Assembly: GCA_009780755.1 (NCBI GenBank)
Contig: WQZL01000006.1
Span: 1-25,142 of the forward strand
Length of the DNA stretch: 25,142 nt
Reading direction: 5' to 3'
Source of the DNA: Promicromonosporaceae bacterium
GTDB taxonomy: Bacteria; Actinomycetota; Actinomycetes; Actinomycetales; Cellulomonadaceae
Shown: positions 9,077 through 15,915 of the stretch, in pieces
Position numbering within the stretch: the first letter of the stretch is position 1
How the letters are laid out: every line of letters begins with the position of its first letter
Program-made: the position numbers and the translations under genes
The notes under the pieces: generated by a model
What the model saw: the letters and a program-made list of their open reading frames with translations, nothing else
Told to the model about the DNA's origin: nothing
Database searches by the model: none

Positions 9077-9093
9077 ACCGTAGCTATACCGTA
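9077..9093 (-). promoter_or_regulatory. Candidate promoter of the lipoprotein gene
   Basis: Two TACGGT hexamers (9093-9088 and 9082-9077 on the minus strand), with TATAGCT between them, lie 20-36 bases before the ATG in an AT-rich stretch. Either could be the -10 box; no convincing -35 is seen. Confidence 0.35.
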
Positions 9094-9138
9094 ATTATGT
9101 CATGGCTTGATCGAGTCGGAGGCGTCTGGGTTCGGGCT

Positions 9139-10485
9139 TTAGGTTGTGGCGAAAAGGTCTGTTTCCTTGGAGATTTCAGCATCGGTGTCGTGGCGTGGCG
9201 GCACCCAGCGAGTGGCGGTTAACGCCAGGCCGGTCACGAGCAGCGCCGCTGTGAGCAGGAACGGGTATGTGCGGTTCATGCCCGAAAGCCAGCCCGCAAT
9301 CCAGCCGAACGGAGCTGCTGCCAGCATGATCGTTACGCGCTGCAAGGCCATCACCCGGGAGCGTTCGGCCTGATCGACGTGTAGGGCCATCAGCGATTCG
9401 GAAAGCATAAACAACATGCCCGTGCCGAAGGAGTCGAGCAGTAAACAGACGCCAAGCAACACGAATGTGTTCGGCGAGATGCCGCCGTAATACTCAGGGA
9501 CAGCTAGCAGCACTAGTTGGCCCACTAGGTAGACGCTAAAGCCGAGCAGCACCGGGCGTTTTAAGTCAACGGTCGTGGTCAGGCGCGGGATAATGGTGAA
9601 GAAGAACGCCATCGACAGCAGCGAGCGAACCATCTGGAAGAACGGCACCACCTCTTCGGGCACGCCCACTCGCTCGGTGACGATGACCGGCCAGAAGAAG
9701 GTGTTTACCAAGAACACCGCTGCCACCAGCGCGGCGATGACCAGCGCAAGCACGCGTCCGCGCGATTGAAGTACGCCTCGTAGCGCGCCGCGATAACCGC
9801 CAAGCAGCGTGATGAAGGATTCGTTGCGGGTTTCGGCCATGCGGATGCGACCGCGGGCGGTTTCGGTTGACCAGAAGTACAGCCAGATGATTTTGATGGT
9901 CATCACCACGGCGGCGTTGACCATCAAGATGCGCCCGGCGTGTTCCATGCCGAGGCGGGAGACCAGCACGGCGGCGATGGGGGCGAATAGGGCCGAGCAG
10001 TCGGCGGCAACGCGCACCAGGGAGTAAATGCGGGTGAGCTTGCCGCGCTCGGCATCCTCGACCATCAGGCAGTCCCAAGAGTTTGCGGTAACTTGCGTGG
10101 CGCCATTGATGACGGAGGCGGCCAGGAAGAACCAGAAATTCTGCGAGACGGCCCACAGAATTGACGGGATTACCCAGGCGACCACATCGAACACGGCTGT
10201 GGTGACGCGGCGACCAAGCTTGTCGGTGATGATGCCGCCAGCCAGGCCGAAGAACACCTGGGCAACCATGTTGATGGTCGCGAGCAGGCCGATCTGCGCG
10301 TCCTGCAAGCCGACGGCCAGCATATACAGCGACAGCAGCGGCATAACTAGGGCCATCGACAGGCCCCACAGCGGCTCGGTCCAGACGGCGGCGCGCGGAT
10401 TGCCTCGCAGGGTTGCTAGGGAGCGCCACAGAGACTCATGAGGCGTGCGCTCAGGAGCTGAAACGTCGGCATCAGACAAGTTCAC
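9139..10485 (-). CDS. Major facilitator superfamily transporter
   Basis: The 448-residue protein from the GTG at 10485 has about twelve hydrophobic segments. The cytoplasmic loop after helix 2 reads GGIITDKLGRRV, the MFS G...D..GRR motif. A second half begins after a central loop (RIRMAETRNESF). The frame is open to 10665 but the extra N-terminus is unlike a transporter; GGAAG upstream of 10485 gives a plausible ribosome binding site. Such MFS proteins export drugs or small metabolites by proton antiport; the substrate cannot be told. It is divergent from the toxin-antitoxin pair. Confidence 0.88.
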   Translation of the reverse strand: MNLSDADVSAPERTPHESLWRSLATLRGNPRAAVWTEPLWGLSMALVMPLLSLYMLAVGLQDAQIGLLATINMVAQVFFGLAGGIITDKLGRRVTTAVFDVVAWVIPSILWAVSQNFWFFLAASVINGATQVTANSWDCLMVEDAERGKLTRIYSLVRVAADCSALFAPIAAVLVSRLGMEHAGRILMVNAAVVMTIKIIWLYFWSTETARGRIRMAETRNESFITLLGGYRGALRGVLQSRGRVLALVIAALVAAVFLVNTFFWPVIVTERVGVPEEVVPFFQMVRSLLSMAFFFTIIPRLTTTVDLKRPVLLGFSVYLVGQLVLLAVPEYYGGISPNTFVLLGVCLLLDSFGTGMLFMLSESLMALHVDQAERSRVMALQRVTIMLAAAPFGWIAGWLSGMNRTYPFLLTAALLVTGLALTATRWVPPRHDTDAEISKETDLFATT

Positions 10486-10559
10486 CGCAGCATTCTTCCA
10501 GCATCTTGGTAAATACCAACCATCGTGGCGTCGCTTTGAGCGTTTCCAACGAAACTGCG

Positions 10560-10594
10560 TCGTCCACAGGCAGCCAAACCCGAGGTTGTCCACA
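10560..10594. other. Pair of DnaA-box-like sequences
   Basis: TTGTCCACA (10586-10594) matches the actinobacterial DnaA box, and TCGTCCACA (10560-10568) differs by one base. They lie 26 bases apart in the 207-base gap between the divergent MFS and toxin genes. Two isolated boxes do not make an origin; they may titrate DnaA or be chance. Confidence 0.4.
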
Positions 10595-10692
10595 GATGAC
10601 AGAGCCATCCCCTCCACGGGCGAGCCGTTCGGCCTAGCGTGAAGCACCTCGGCAAACGAGTACACATCAGCACATCAGGAAGGAGTGATACT

Positions 10693-11037
10693 ATGGCTTG
10701 GCAGATCAACTCCGATCTGATCGAGGATTGGTTGAGCAGCCTCGATCCGAAGTCGTTCGACCGAGTGAATGCGGCACTGATTGTCCTCAGCGAGATTGGA
10801 CCTGGCCTGGGCCGTCCGCTTGTGGACTCGGTGAAGTGCTCACGTCACCGCAACATGAAGGAACTGCGGCCAGGTTCTGCCGGAGGCAGCAAGGTGCGCA
10901 TCCTATTCGCCTTTGATCCAGCTCGGCAGGCGATCCTGTTGGTGGCTGGAGATAAGGCCGGACGTTGGCAACGTTGGTATCAGCAGATGATTCCGCTGGC
11001 CGACGACAGGTATGACGAACACCTAGAGACGCTGTAG
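10693..11037 (+). CDS. HigB/RelE-superfamily toxin
   Basis: The 114-residue protein is of the phage Gp49/HigB kind in the RelE/ParE superfamily, whose members cleave mRNA at the ribosome. The family hallmarks are an N-terminal helix pair (IEDWLSSLDPKSFDRVNAAL), LGRPLVDSVKCSRHRNMKELRP, the strand VRILFAFDP, and the basic end LLVAGDKAGRWQRWYQQMIPLADDRYDEHL. The ATG at 10693 has a ribosome binding site (GGAAGGAG, 10678-10685). The antitoxin gene starts 11 bases after the stop. Toxin-first order is typical of higBA. CACATCAG is repeated directly just before the ribosome binding site and might be an operator. Confidence 0.9.
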   Translation: MAWQINSDLIEDWLSSLDPKSFDRVNAALIVLSEIGPGLGRPLVDSVKCSRHRNMKELRPGSAGGSKVRILFAFDPARQAILLVAGDKAGRWQRWYQQMIPLADDRYDEHLETL

Positions 11038-11048
11038 GAAGGCGGTGC

Positions 11049-11357
11049 ATGATGGCTAGGACGCTGGAAGAGCTTTGGGAGAAGCGCCCGCCGAACTGGG
11101 AGGCGGTCGCAAAGGAGAAGGAGCGGCTGCTTGCGCGGCAACAGGCGTACCAACTCAACGAACTGCGTCGCCGCAATGGTCTGACTCAAAAGGCGGTGGC
11201 CAAGCTGATGAGGGTGGGCCAGAATCGCGTCTCACAGATCGAGTCAAGCGGCGCTGAACGTACTCGCCTGGACACCCTGCGTCGTTACGCGGAAGCTCTC
11301 GGCGGCGAACTCCAGGTCACGATCAACCTTGGCGACGAAAGCATCCGCATCGCCTAA
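11049..11357 (+). CDS. XRE-family HTH antitoxin (HigA-like)
   Basis: The 102-residue protein has an N-terminal toxin-binding part (EELWEKRPPNWEAVAKEKERLL) and a Cro/CI-type helix-turn-helix, NGLTQKAVAKLMRVGQNRVSQIES, at about 43-66. It ends with the usual LRRYAEALGGELQVTINLGDE. It should neutralise the toxin encoded 11 bases upstream and repress the operon. Two ATG codons are available (11049, 11052); GGAAGG just upstream supports the first. Chromosomal pairs of this kind are often horizontally moved. Confidence 0.9.
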   Translation: MMARTLEELWEKRPPNWEAVAKEKERLLARQQAYQLNELRRRNGLTQKAVAKLMRVGQNRVSQIESSGAERTRLDTLRRYAEALGGELQVTINLGDESIRIA

Positions 11358-11387
11358 CGGCATAGGGCGCCAGATCCGTCAGTTAGC

Positions 11388-11418
11388 CGGTGTCGCCACC
11401 TGGTAGTCGTGGACACCG
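11388..11418. terminator. Hairpin after the antitoxin gene
   Basis: CGGTGT (11388-11393) pairs with ACACCG (11413-11418) and CCAC (11396-11399) with GTGG (11409-11412). It lies 31 bases after the antitoxin stop, between convergent genes, with no T run. Confidence 0.4.
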
Positions 11419-11431
11419 ATGGCTGCAAAGT

Positions 11432-11445
11432 GTTGCCGGGGCAAC
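11432..11445. terminator. Tight hairpin abutting the minus-strand stop
   Basis: GTTGCC-GG-GGCAAC forms a perfect six-base-pair stem directly after the TGA of the minus-strand antitoxin-like gene (stop at 11448-11446). It may act with the neighbouring hairpin as a bidirectional terminator. Confidence 0.4.
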
Positions 11446-11715
11446 TCAGGCGGCGTCGATGAGGTCTCTGATTACCTGGACAATGTCAGAGTGGCGGGCA
11501 GCTGCCAATCGATCCAGTTTTGCCTGTCGCGCAGAGTCTAAGCCAATGATCGTCGCCATTGTGGCCTGTCGAAGTTGGGCGAGAAACGCGTGTATGTCTT
11601 CGCCGGTCGCGAGTTCAGCATCGCCATACTCTGCTTCGGCAGCCTCAAACATCGCGTCAAGCTCTGCGCCAGAGATCACGCGACCATCACTGGTTACAAC
11701 ATCAGCAGTCATCAT
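11446..11715 (-). CDS. Putative ribbon-helix-helix antitoxin
   Basis: The 89-residue acidic protein has an N-terminal part (VVTSDGRVISGAELDAMFEAAEAEYGD) seen in small antitoxins. Its C-terminal strand-helix-helix (MATIIGLDSARQAKLDRLAA, then HSDIVQVIRDLI) is like RHH DNA-binding domains. Its ATG overlaps the upstream gene's TGA as ATGA (11715-11712), so the two are translationally coupled. TTAGGA lies just upstream. Antitoxin and autorepressor is an inference from fold and context. Confidence 0.72.
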   Translation of the reverse strand: MMTADVVTSDGRVISGAELDAMFEAAEAEYGDAELATGEDIHAFLAQLRQATMATIIGLDSARQAKLDRLAAARHSDIVQVIRDLIDAA

Positions 11716-11972
11716 TTCAATCCTAACTCGATCAGTACGTTTCTGGTGGCTCTCATCGCATGGAAGATGAACCAAGACTCGACGCCAGGCATGCGGTTGC
11801 CTATCCATTGCAGGAGTTGACCTGCTTGATTCAACCCGACCCCAACGTGTTCAAGCGGATCGGTACCAAGGCGAACCCTGATCGTGATTGCCCCAAGCAC
11901 GGCGGCCTCCACATCTGGTAGGGATAGGTCTGGATGCCGTTCGAAGACTCTCGGGTGAACGATTATGGACAT
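11712..11972 (-). CDS. Putative small toxin of a type II-like pair
   Basis: The 86-residue protein starts MSIIVHPRVFERHPDLSLPDVEAAVL, continues with EHVGVGLNQAGQLLQWIG, and ends SWFIFHAMRATRNVLIELGL. I recall similar small actinobacterial proteins with HPR...RHPD, VGxDxxGRLLE and (V/I)(Y/F)HAM blocks next to RHH antitoxins, but the family has no function I can name. The layout recalls BrnT-like compact toxins. The ATG at 11972 follows TACCGT by seven bases, so it is probably leaderless; the gene overlaps the antitoxin-like gene by four bases. The longer open frame upstream does not fit. Confidence 0.72.
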   Translation of the reverse strand: MSIIVHPRVFERHPDLSLPDVEAAVLGAITIRVRLGTDPLEHVGVGLNQAGQLLQWIGNRMPGVESWFIFHAMRATRNVLIELGLK

Positions 11973-11979
11973 GTATTGC

Positions 11980-11985
11980 ACGGTA
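11980..11985 (-). promoter_or_regulatory. -10 box of the leaderless toxin-like gene
   Basis: TACCGT on the minus strand lies seven bases before the ATG at 11972; no ribosome binding site is visible. Confidence 0.5.
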
Positions 11986-12006
11986 GCTTTCGGCCGCAGC
12001 ATGGTG

Positions 12007-12066
12007 GTTGCCTGATAGGCAAGCCTGTGGATACAACCAGCTTGTCGTCGCCTGTGGATAGGCAAC
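12007..12066. repeat. Repeated and inverted motifs upstream of dapA
   Basis: GCCTGTGGATA occurs at 12023-12033 and 12050-12060. TGTGGATA within it is one base short of a DnaA box on the minus strand. GTTGCCT (12007-12013) is inverted as AGGCAAC (12060-12066), and TTGCCT-GAT-AGGCAA (12008-12022) is a perfect hairpin. The cluster lies between the divergent toxin-like gene and dapA, just before the dapA -10 box, so it could be an operator region. Confidence 0.5.
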
Positions 12067-12074
12067 AACGTTGG

Positions 12075-12080
12075 TACGGT
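12075..12080 (+). promoter_or_regulatory. -10 box of leaderless dapA
   Basis: TACGGT lies seven bases before the ATG at 12088. There is no Shine-Dalgarno sequence between them. Confidence 0.55.
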
Positions 12081-12087
12081 TGACCCC

Positions 12088-13011
12088 ATGGTCTTAGCGT
12101 CCGACTCTGCGCGTCCGTTTGGTTCTGTTGTCACCGCGATGGTGACGCCCATGACCTCCGATGGGATGGTGAATGTTGAGGCAGGCGCCCGGCTCGCCCG
12201 CTGGCTGGTTGCCCAGGGTTGCGATGGCATCCTCGTTAATGGCACCACCGGCGAAGCCCCCACCACCCACTCGCCAGAGAAAGCCGAGCTGGTCGCCGCC
12301 GTGGTCGAAGCCGTGGGCGACCAGGTAGCCGTCGTGGCCGGGGCCGGCTCAAATGACACTCTGCACGCCGCCCGCATGGCCACTCAGGCCGCCGAGGCGG
12401 GCGCCGACGGCATCCTCATCGTCACCCCCTACTACTCGCGACCCTCGCAAGAGGGCCTGGTCACCCACATCGAGGCCGTGGCCGATGCGGGCGGCAAGCC
12501 CGTCATGGTCTACGACGTGCCCAGTCGCACCGGCATCCGCATTAAGACCACCGCCTACGAGCGCCTCGCCCAACATCCCCTCATCGTCGCCAACAAGGAT
12601 GCCACCGGAGACGTAGCCGCCGCCGCCGCGCTCATCGAGAATACGGGTTTGGCCTGGTATTCCGGCGATGATGGCCTGTTGCTGCCCTTCCTTGCTCATG
12701 GCGGCGCGGGCATTGTCTCCGTCGTCACTCATGCCGTAGCCCCCCACTTCCGCCGAGCCGTTGACGCCTGGGACGCAGGCGATCATGCCGCTGCCCTGGC
12801 CGCCATGCGCCAAGCCATCCCCGCCATTCAAGCTCTCAACGGTGACGGAATGCAGGCCGTCATGGCCAAGGCCGCCGCCGAAGCCCTCGGCGCCATTGAG
12901 GGCCGCTGGGTGCGCGGCCCCCTCATCGCCGCCTCCGATGAGGAGGCCGCTGCCGTGCGCGCCGCCCTGGCGGCCTCCGGCTGCGTTGGCGTTAACGGCT
13001 TGCTGACTTAA
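12088..13011 (+). CDS. dapA: 4-hydroxy-tetrahydrodipicolinate synthase
   Basis: This class I aldolase condenses pyruvate with aspartate semialdehyde, the first step of the lysine/diaminopimelate branch. The 307-residue TIM barrel shows NGTTGEAPT, TPYYSRPSQEG, the catalytic Tyr142 in VYDVPSRTG and the Schiff-base Lys170 in ANKDATGD; the 28-residue Tyr-Lys spacing matches E. coli DapA. The ATG at 12088 sits seven bases after TACGGT, suggesting leaderless expression. It precedes rnj, as in other actinobacteria, but dapB is about 4 kb away behind accessory genes and no thyX lies beside it. Confidence 0.97.
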   Translation: MVLASDSARPFGSVVTAMVTPMTSDGMVNVEAGARLARWLVAQGCDGILVNGTTGEAPTTHSPEKAELVAAVVEAVGDQVAVVAGAGSNDTLHAARMATQAAEAGADGILIVTPYYSRPSQEGLVTHIEAVADAGGKPVMVYDVPSRTGIRIKTTAYERLAQHPLIVANKDATGDVAAAAALIENTGLAWYSGDDGLLLPFLAHGGAGIVSVVTHAVAPHFRRAVDAWDAGDHAAALAAMRQAIPAIQALNGDGMQAVMAKAAAEALGAIEGRWVRGPLIAASDEEAAAVRAALAASGCVGVNGLLT

Positions 13012-13057
13012 CCACCGCGAACTAGACCGTTACCCGAACCGCCGACTGGAGCCTTTG

Positions 13058-14749
13058 ATGACCGACCCCAGCCTTGACATTGCCACCCCGCCCCCGCCGC
13101 CGCTGCCTGATGGCACGCTCCGCATCGTGGCCCTCGGTGGTCTTGGTGAGATTGGCCGCAACATGGCCGTACTCGAATACGCCGGACGTCTGCTCATCAT
13201 CGACTGCGGCGTCCTCTTCCCCGAGGATAACCAGCCGGGCGTAGACCTGATCTTGCCCGATTTCGACTACATCGCTGATCGCCTTGGTGACGTCGAGGCC
13301 ATCGTGCTTACCCACGGCCATGAAGATCACATTGGCGCCGTGCCTTACCTGCTGCGGCTGCGTGAGGATATTCCGCTGATCGGCTCGCAGCTCACCCTCG
13401 CTTTCATCGAGGCGAAACTCAAGGAACATCGCATCACACCCATCACCTACGCGGTTAAGGAGGGGCAGGTAGAGCAGCTCGGCAAATTCGGGTGCGAATT
13501 CGTCGCCGTAAACCACTCCATCCCCGATGCGCTGGCCGTCGCCGTCACCACCCCGGCGGGCACGGTGCTGCACACTGGCGACTTCAAGATGGATCAGCTG
13601 CCGCTAGACGGGCGCATCACCGATCTGCGGGCATTTGCCCGGCTGGGGGAGCGCGGCGTCGATCTATTCATGGTGGATTCCACCAACGCCGAAGTACCCG
13701 GCTTCGTCACTCCCGAGGCCGAGATCGGCCCCGTACTCGACTCGGTATTCGCCCGCGCCGAAAAGCGAATCATCGTCGCCTCCTTCGCTTCCCATGTTCA
13801 CCGCGTGCAGCAGGTACTCAACTCCGCCCACGCCTACGGCCGCCGCGTCGCCTTTGTGGGCCGGTCGATGGTGCGGAACATGGCCATCGCCGCCGAACTT
13901 GGCTACCTGGACGTGCCCGAGGGGGTACTGGTCGAGATGAAGGCCGCCAAGGATTTACCCGACGATGAGGTGGTCTACATGTCTACCGGTTCCCAGGGCG
14001 AACCGATGGCCGCCCTCTCCCGGATGGCGAACGGCGACCATTCCGTCAAGGTCGGTCCCGGAGATACCGTCATCCTTGCCTCGTCCCTGATTCCTGGCAA
14101 CGAGAACTCCGTATTCCGGGTTATCAATGGCCTCACCCGCCTTGGCGCCCGCGTTGTGCACAGCGGCAACGCGAAGGTACACGTCTCCGGCCACGCCTCG
14201 GCAGGCGAGCTGCTGTACTGCTACAACGTGCTTCGCCCCAAGAACGTGATGCCCGTGCACGGGGAGGTGCGGCACCTAGTGGCAAACGCGGCGCTCGCGG
14301 TGCGCACGGGTGTACCCGCCGAGAACGTGGTACTCGCCGAGGACGGCGTGGTGGTGGACTTAGCCGACGGAGTGGCCCGCGTGGTTGGCGCCGTGCCCTG
14401 CGGATACGTGTATGTCGATGGATCATCTGTGGGTGAAATCACCGACGCCGAACTTAAAGATCGTCGCATTCTTGGAGAGGAGGGCTTCATCTCGGTATTC
14501 GCCGTGGTGGACGCCGAGACGGGCAAAGTGCTAGCCGGGCCGAAGTTGTTGGCCCGCGGCATGGCCGAGGATGACGCCGTACTCGACCAGATTCAGCCCG
14601 AACTTATCACCGCTCTCGAAGAGGCGATCAAGAACGGCACCACCGGTACCCACGACTTGCAACAGGTGATGCGCCGGGTGGTGGGCCAGTGGGCGGGCCG
14701 CAAGCTCCGCCGCCGCCCGATGATCGTCCCGGTGATCGCCAAGGCGTAA
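13058..14749 (+). CDS. rnj: Ribonuclease J
   Basis: RNase J is a metallo-beta-lactamase/beta-CASP nuclease with endo- and 5'-3' exonuclease activity on RNA. The 563-residue protein has the zinc motif HGHEDHIGAVPYLL (about 83-96), HTGDFKMD, the beta-CASP blocks FASHVHRVQQVL and STGSQGEPMAAL, and the late histidine motifs VHVSGHASAGELL and PVHGEVRHL. The C-terminal domain ends with the basic GRKLRRRPMIVPVI. The ATG at 13058 has GGAG at 13048-13051; the TTG at 13055 is less likely. It follows dapA by 46 bases and may be co-transcribed. Confidence 0.97.
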   Translation: MTDPSLDIATPPPPPLPDGTLRIVALGGLGEIGRNMAVLEYAGRLLIIDCGVLFPEDNQPGVDLILPDFDYIADRLGDVEAIVLTHGHEDHIGAVPYLLRLREDIPLIGSQLTLAFIEAKLKEHRITPITYAVKEGQVEQLGKFGCEFVAVNHSIPDALAVAVTTPAGTVLHTGDFKMDQLPLDGRITDLRAFARLGERGVDLFMVDSTNAEVPGFVTPEAEIGPVLDSVFARAEKRIIVASFASHVHRVQQVLNSAHAYGRRVAFVGRSMVRNMAIAAELGYLDVPEGVLVEMKAAKDLPDDEVVYMSTGSQGEPMAALSRMANGDHSVKVGPGDTVILASSLIPGNENSVFRVINGLTRLGARVVHSGNAKVHVSGHASAGELLYCYNVLRPKNVMPVHGEVRHLVANAALAVRTGVPAENVVLAEDGVVVDLADGVARVVGAVPCGYVYVDGSSVGEITDAELKDRRILGEEGFISVFAVVDAETGKVLAGPKLLARGMAEDDAVLDQIQPELITALEEAIKNGTTGTHDLQQVMRRVVGQWAGRKLRRRPMIVPVIAKA

Positions 14750-14768
14750 CCGCCTCATCAGCGCTCCG

Positions 14769-14829
14769 GTCGTGCCAAAGTGCTGGGGCCGTGCCCTGTA
14801 GCGCACGACTGCTCCCAAACGGCACGACT
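14769..14829. repeat. 61-bp four-half-site inverted element
   Basis: CGTGCC occurs at 14771-14776 and 14790-14795, 19 bases apart. GCACGACT occurs inverted at 14803-14810 and 14822-14829, also 19 bases apart; all are symmetric about 14798/14799. The outer arms GTCGTGCC/GGCACGAC match perfectly; the DNA between half-sites is not palindromic. It ends nine bases before the -10 box of the ATP-grasp gene and overlaps its -35 position. The half-site layout copies that of the element at 7166. Confidence 0.75.
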
Positions 14830-14837
14830 GGAAGGGT

Positions 14838-14843
14838 TAGGCT
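14838..14843 (+). promoter_or_regulatory. -10 box of the leaderless ATP-grasp gene
   Basis: TAGGCT lies six bases before the GTG at 14850. No ribosome binding site is seen in the intervening TCATTC. Confidence 0.55.
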
Positions 14844-14849
14844 TCATTC

Positions 14850-15800
14850 GTGACCGTTAACCCCCGCGTGGCGCTTGTGACCTGCGCCGACCTGCCTGCG
14901 CTCAGCCCCGACGACAAGCCGCTCATCGGTGCCCTGGCAGAACGTGGCATCGAGGCGATACCCGCCATCTGGAATGACGCCGAGATCGACTGGGCCGCGT
15001 TCGATCTGGCCGTGGTGCGTTCCACCTGGGACTACGCGCAACGGCGGCCTGAGTTTGTTGACTGGGCCAAGTCCGTGCCTCGGCTAGCAAATCCGGCGGA
15101 GGTGGTGGAGTGGAACACCGATAAGTCGTACTTGCGGGCCTTGGAGGCGGCGGGTGTGCCGGTGATTCCTACGGTGTGGCTCGATCCGGCTCGGCATTTC
15201 TCCAAGCGGGCCGTGCATACCCGGATGCCAGCCCACGGCGACTTCGTGGTCAAGCCCGTTGTCGCATCGAGGGTCAAAGATGCCGGACGGTACCAGCCGG
15301 TGGATGTGCAGTCGCGGATCAAGGCGATCCAACATGTGATGAGGCTGCTGGATTCGCAGCGCTGGGTGATGCTTCAGCCTTACGTCTCTTCGGTGGACAA
15401 GGCAGGGGAGATATCGCTGGTCTACGTAAATGGTGAATTCCAGCACGCCGCCAGCAAGGGGACGCTGCTGACCGGCCCAGCTCCTACCGTCGGCCTGGGA
15501 CTGTACCGACCGCTGGAAGAGGTGCGCCCCGTTGAACCTACCTTGGCGCAACGGGAGGTTGCGGGGCGGGCGCTTGATGTTGTAACCGCCGAGCTTGGTC
15601 TGACCGAATCGTTGCTGTACGCGCGGGTCGATCTGGTCACCGGCAAGGACGGACCGCTGGTTATTGAGTTGGAGCTAACCGAACCTTCCCTGTGGTTCGC
15701 CTACTCCGGCGGCGTTCCAACGCTGGCCAACTTCGCCAACGCCATCGCGACACGGGTAGGTATCCCTGGAAGCAGGTCGTCAAATGCGACATTTCGGTGA
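14850..15800 (+). CDS. ATP-grasp domain protein
   Basis: The 316-residue protein resembles glutathione-synthetase-type ATP-grasp ligases. The N-terminal domain has VALVTCADLPALSPDD and the RSTWDY block. The middle has NTDKSYLRALEAAGVPVIPT, the DFVVKPVV ATP-binding lysine strand and MLQPYV. The end has GEISLVYVNGEF, LYARVDLV and the metal-binding VIELELTEPSLWF. Such enzymes join a carboxylate to an amine or thiol using ATP; the substrate is unknown, so glutathione synthetase would be over-interpretation. It is a single gene behind its own leaderless promoter. Confidence 0.88.
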   Translation: MTVNPRVALVTCADLPALSPDDKPLIGALAERGIEAIPAIWNDAEIDWAAFDLAVVRSTWDYAQRRPEFVDWAKSVPRLANPAEVVEWNTDKSYLRALEAAGVPVIPTVWLDPARHFSKRAVHTRMPAHGDFVVKPVVASRVKDAGRYQPVDVQSRIKAIQHVMRLLDSQRWVMLQPYVSSVDKAGEISLVYVNGEFQHAASKGTLLTGPAPTVGLGLYRPLEEVRPVEPTLAQREVAGRALDVVTAELGLTESLLYARVDLVTGKDGPLVIELELTEPSLWFAYSGGVPTLANFANAIATRVGIPGSRSSNATFR

Positions 15801-15810
15801 CATGTGGATG

Positions 15811-15816
15811 TATACT
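15811..15816 (+). promoter_or_regulatory. -10 box upstream of the second SLH protein gene
   Basis: TATACT lies about 100 bases before the ATG at 15916. GCGACA (15786-15791) is a possible weak -35 with a 19-base spacer. This would give a leader of about 90 bases, unlike the leaderless neighbours. Confidence 0.45.
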
Positions 15817-15915
15817 TCCGGTCAAACCGCACTTCAAGCCGATAAATCCTTGTCAGGCTAGGGCTTGCGGGTGATGGTGCCAGCAAGGCTTCATTTCGAA
15901 TCAGGAGAAACAATA

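Noticed and set aside
10486..10665. N-terminal extension of the MFS transporter frame.
   Set aside because: The translated segment is not membrane-like and covers DnaA-box-like DNA in a divergent spacer; the GTG at 10485 has a plausible ribosome binding site.
12007..12066. Possible replication origin from DnaA-box-like repeats.
   Set aside because: Only two imperfect boxes, no AT-rich unwinding region, and no dnaA, dnaN or parAB genes nearby.
14531..14825. Minus-strand frames opposite the end of rnj.
   Set aside because: They are shadows of conserved RNase J coding sequence and run into the intergenic palindrome.
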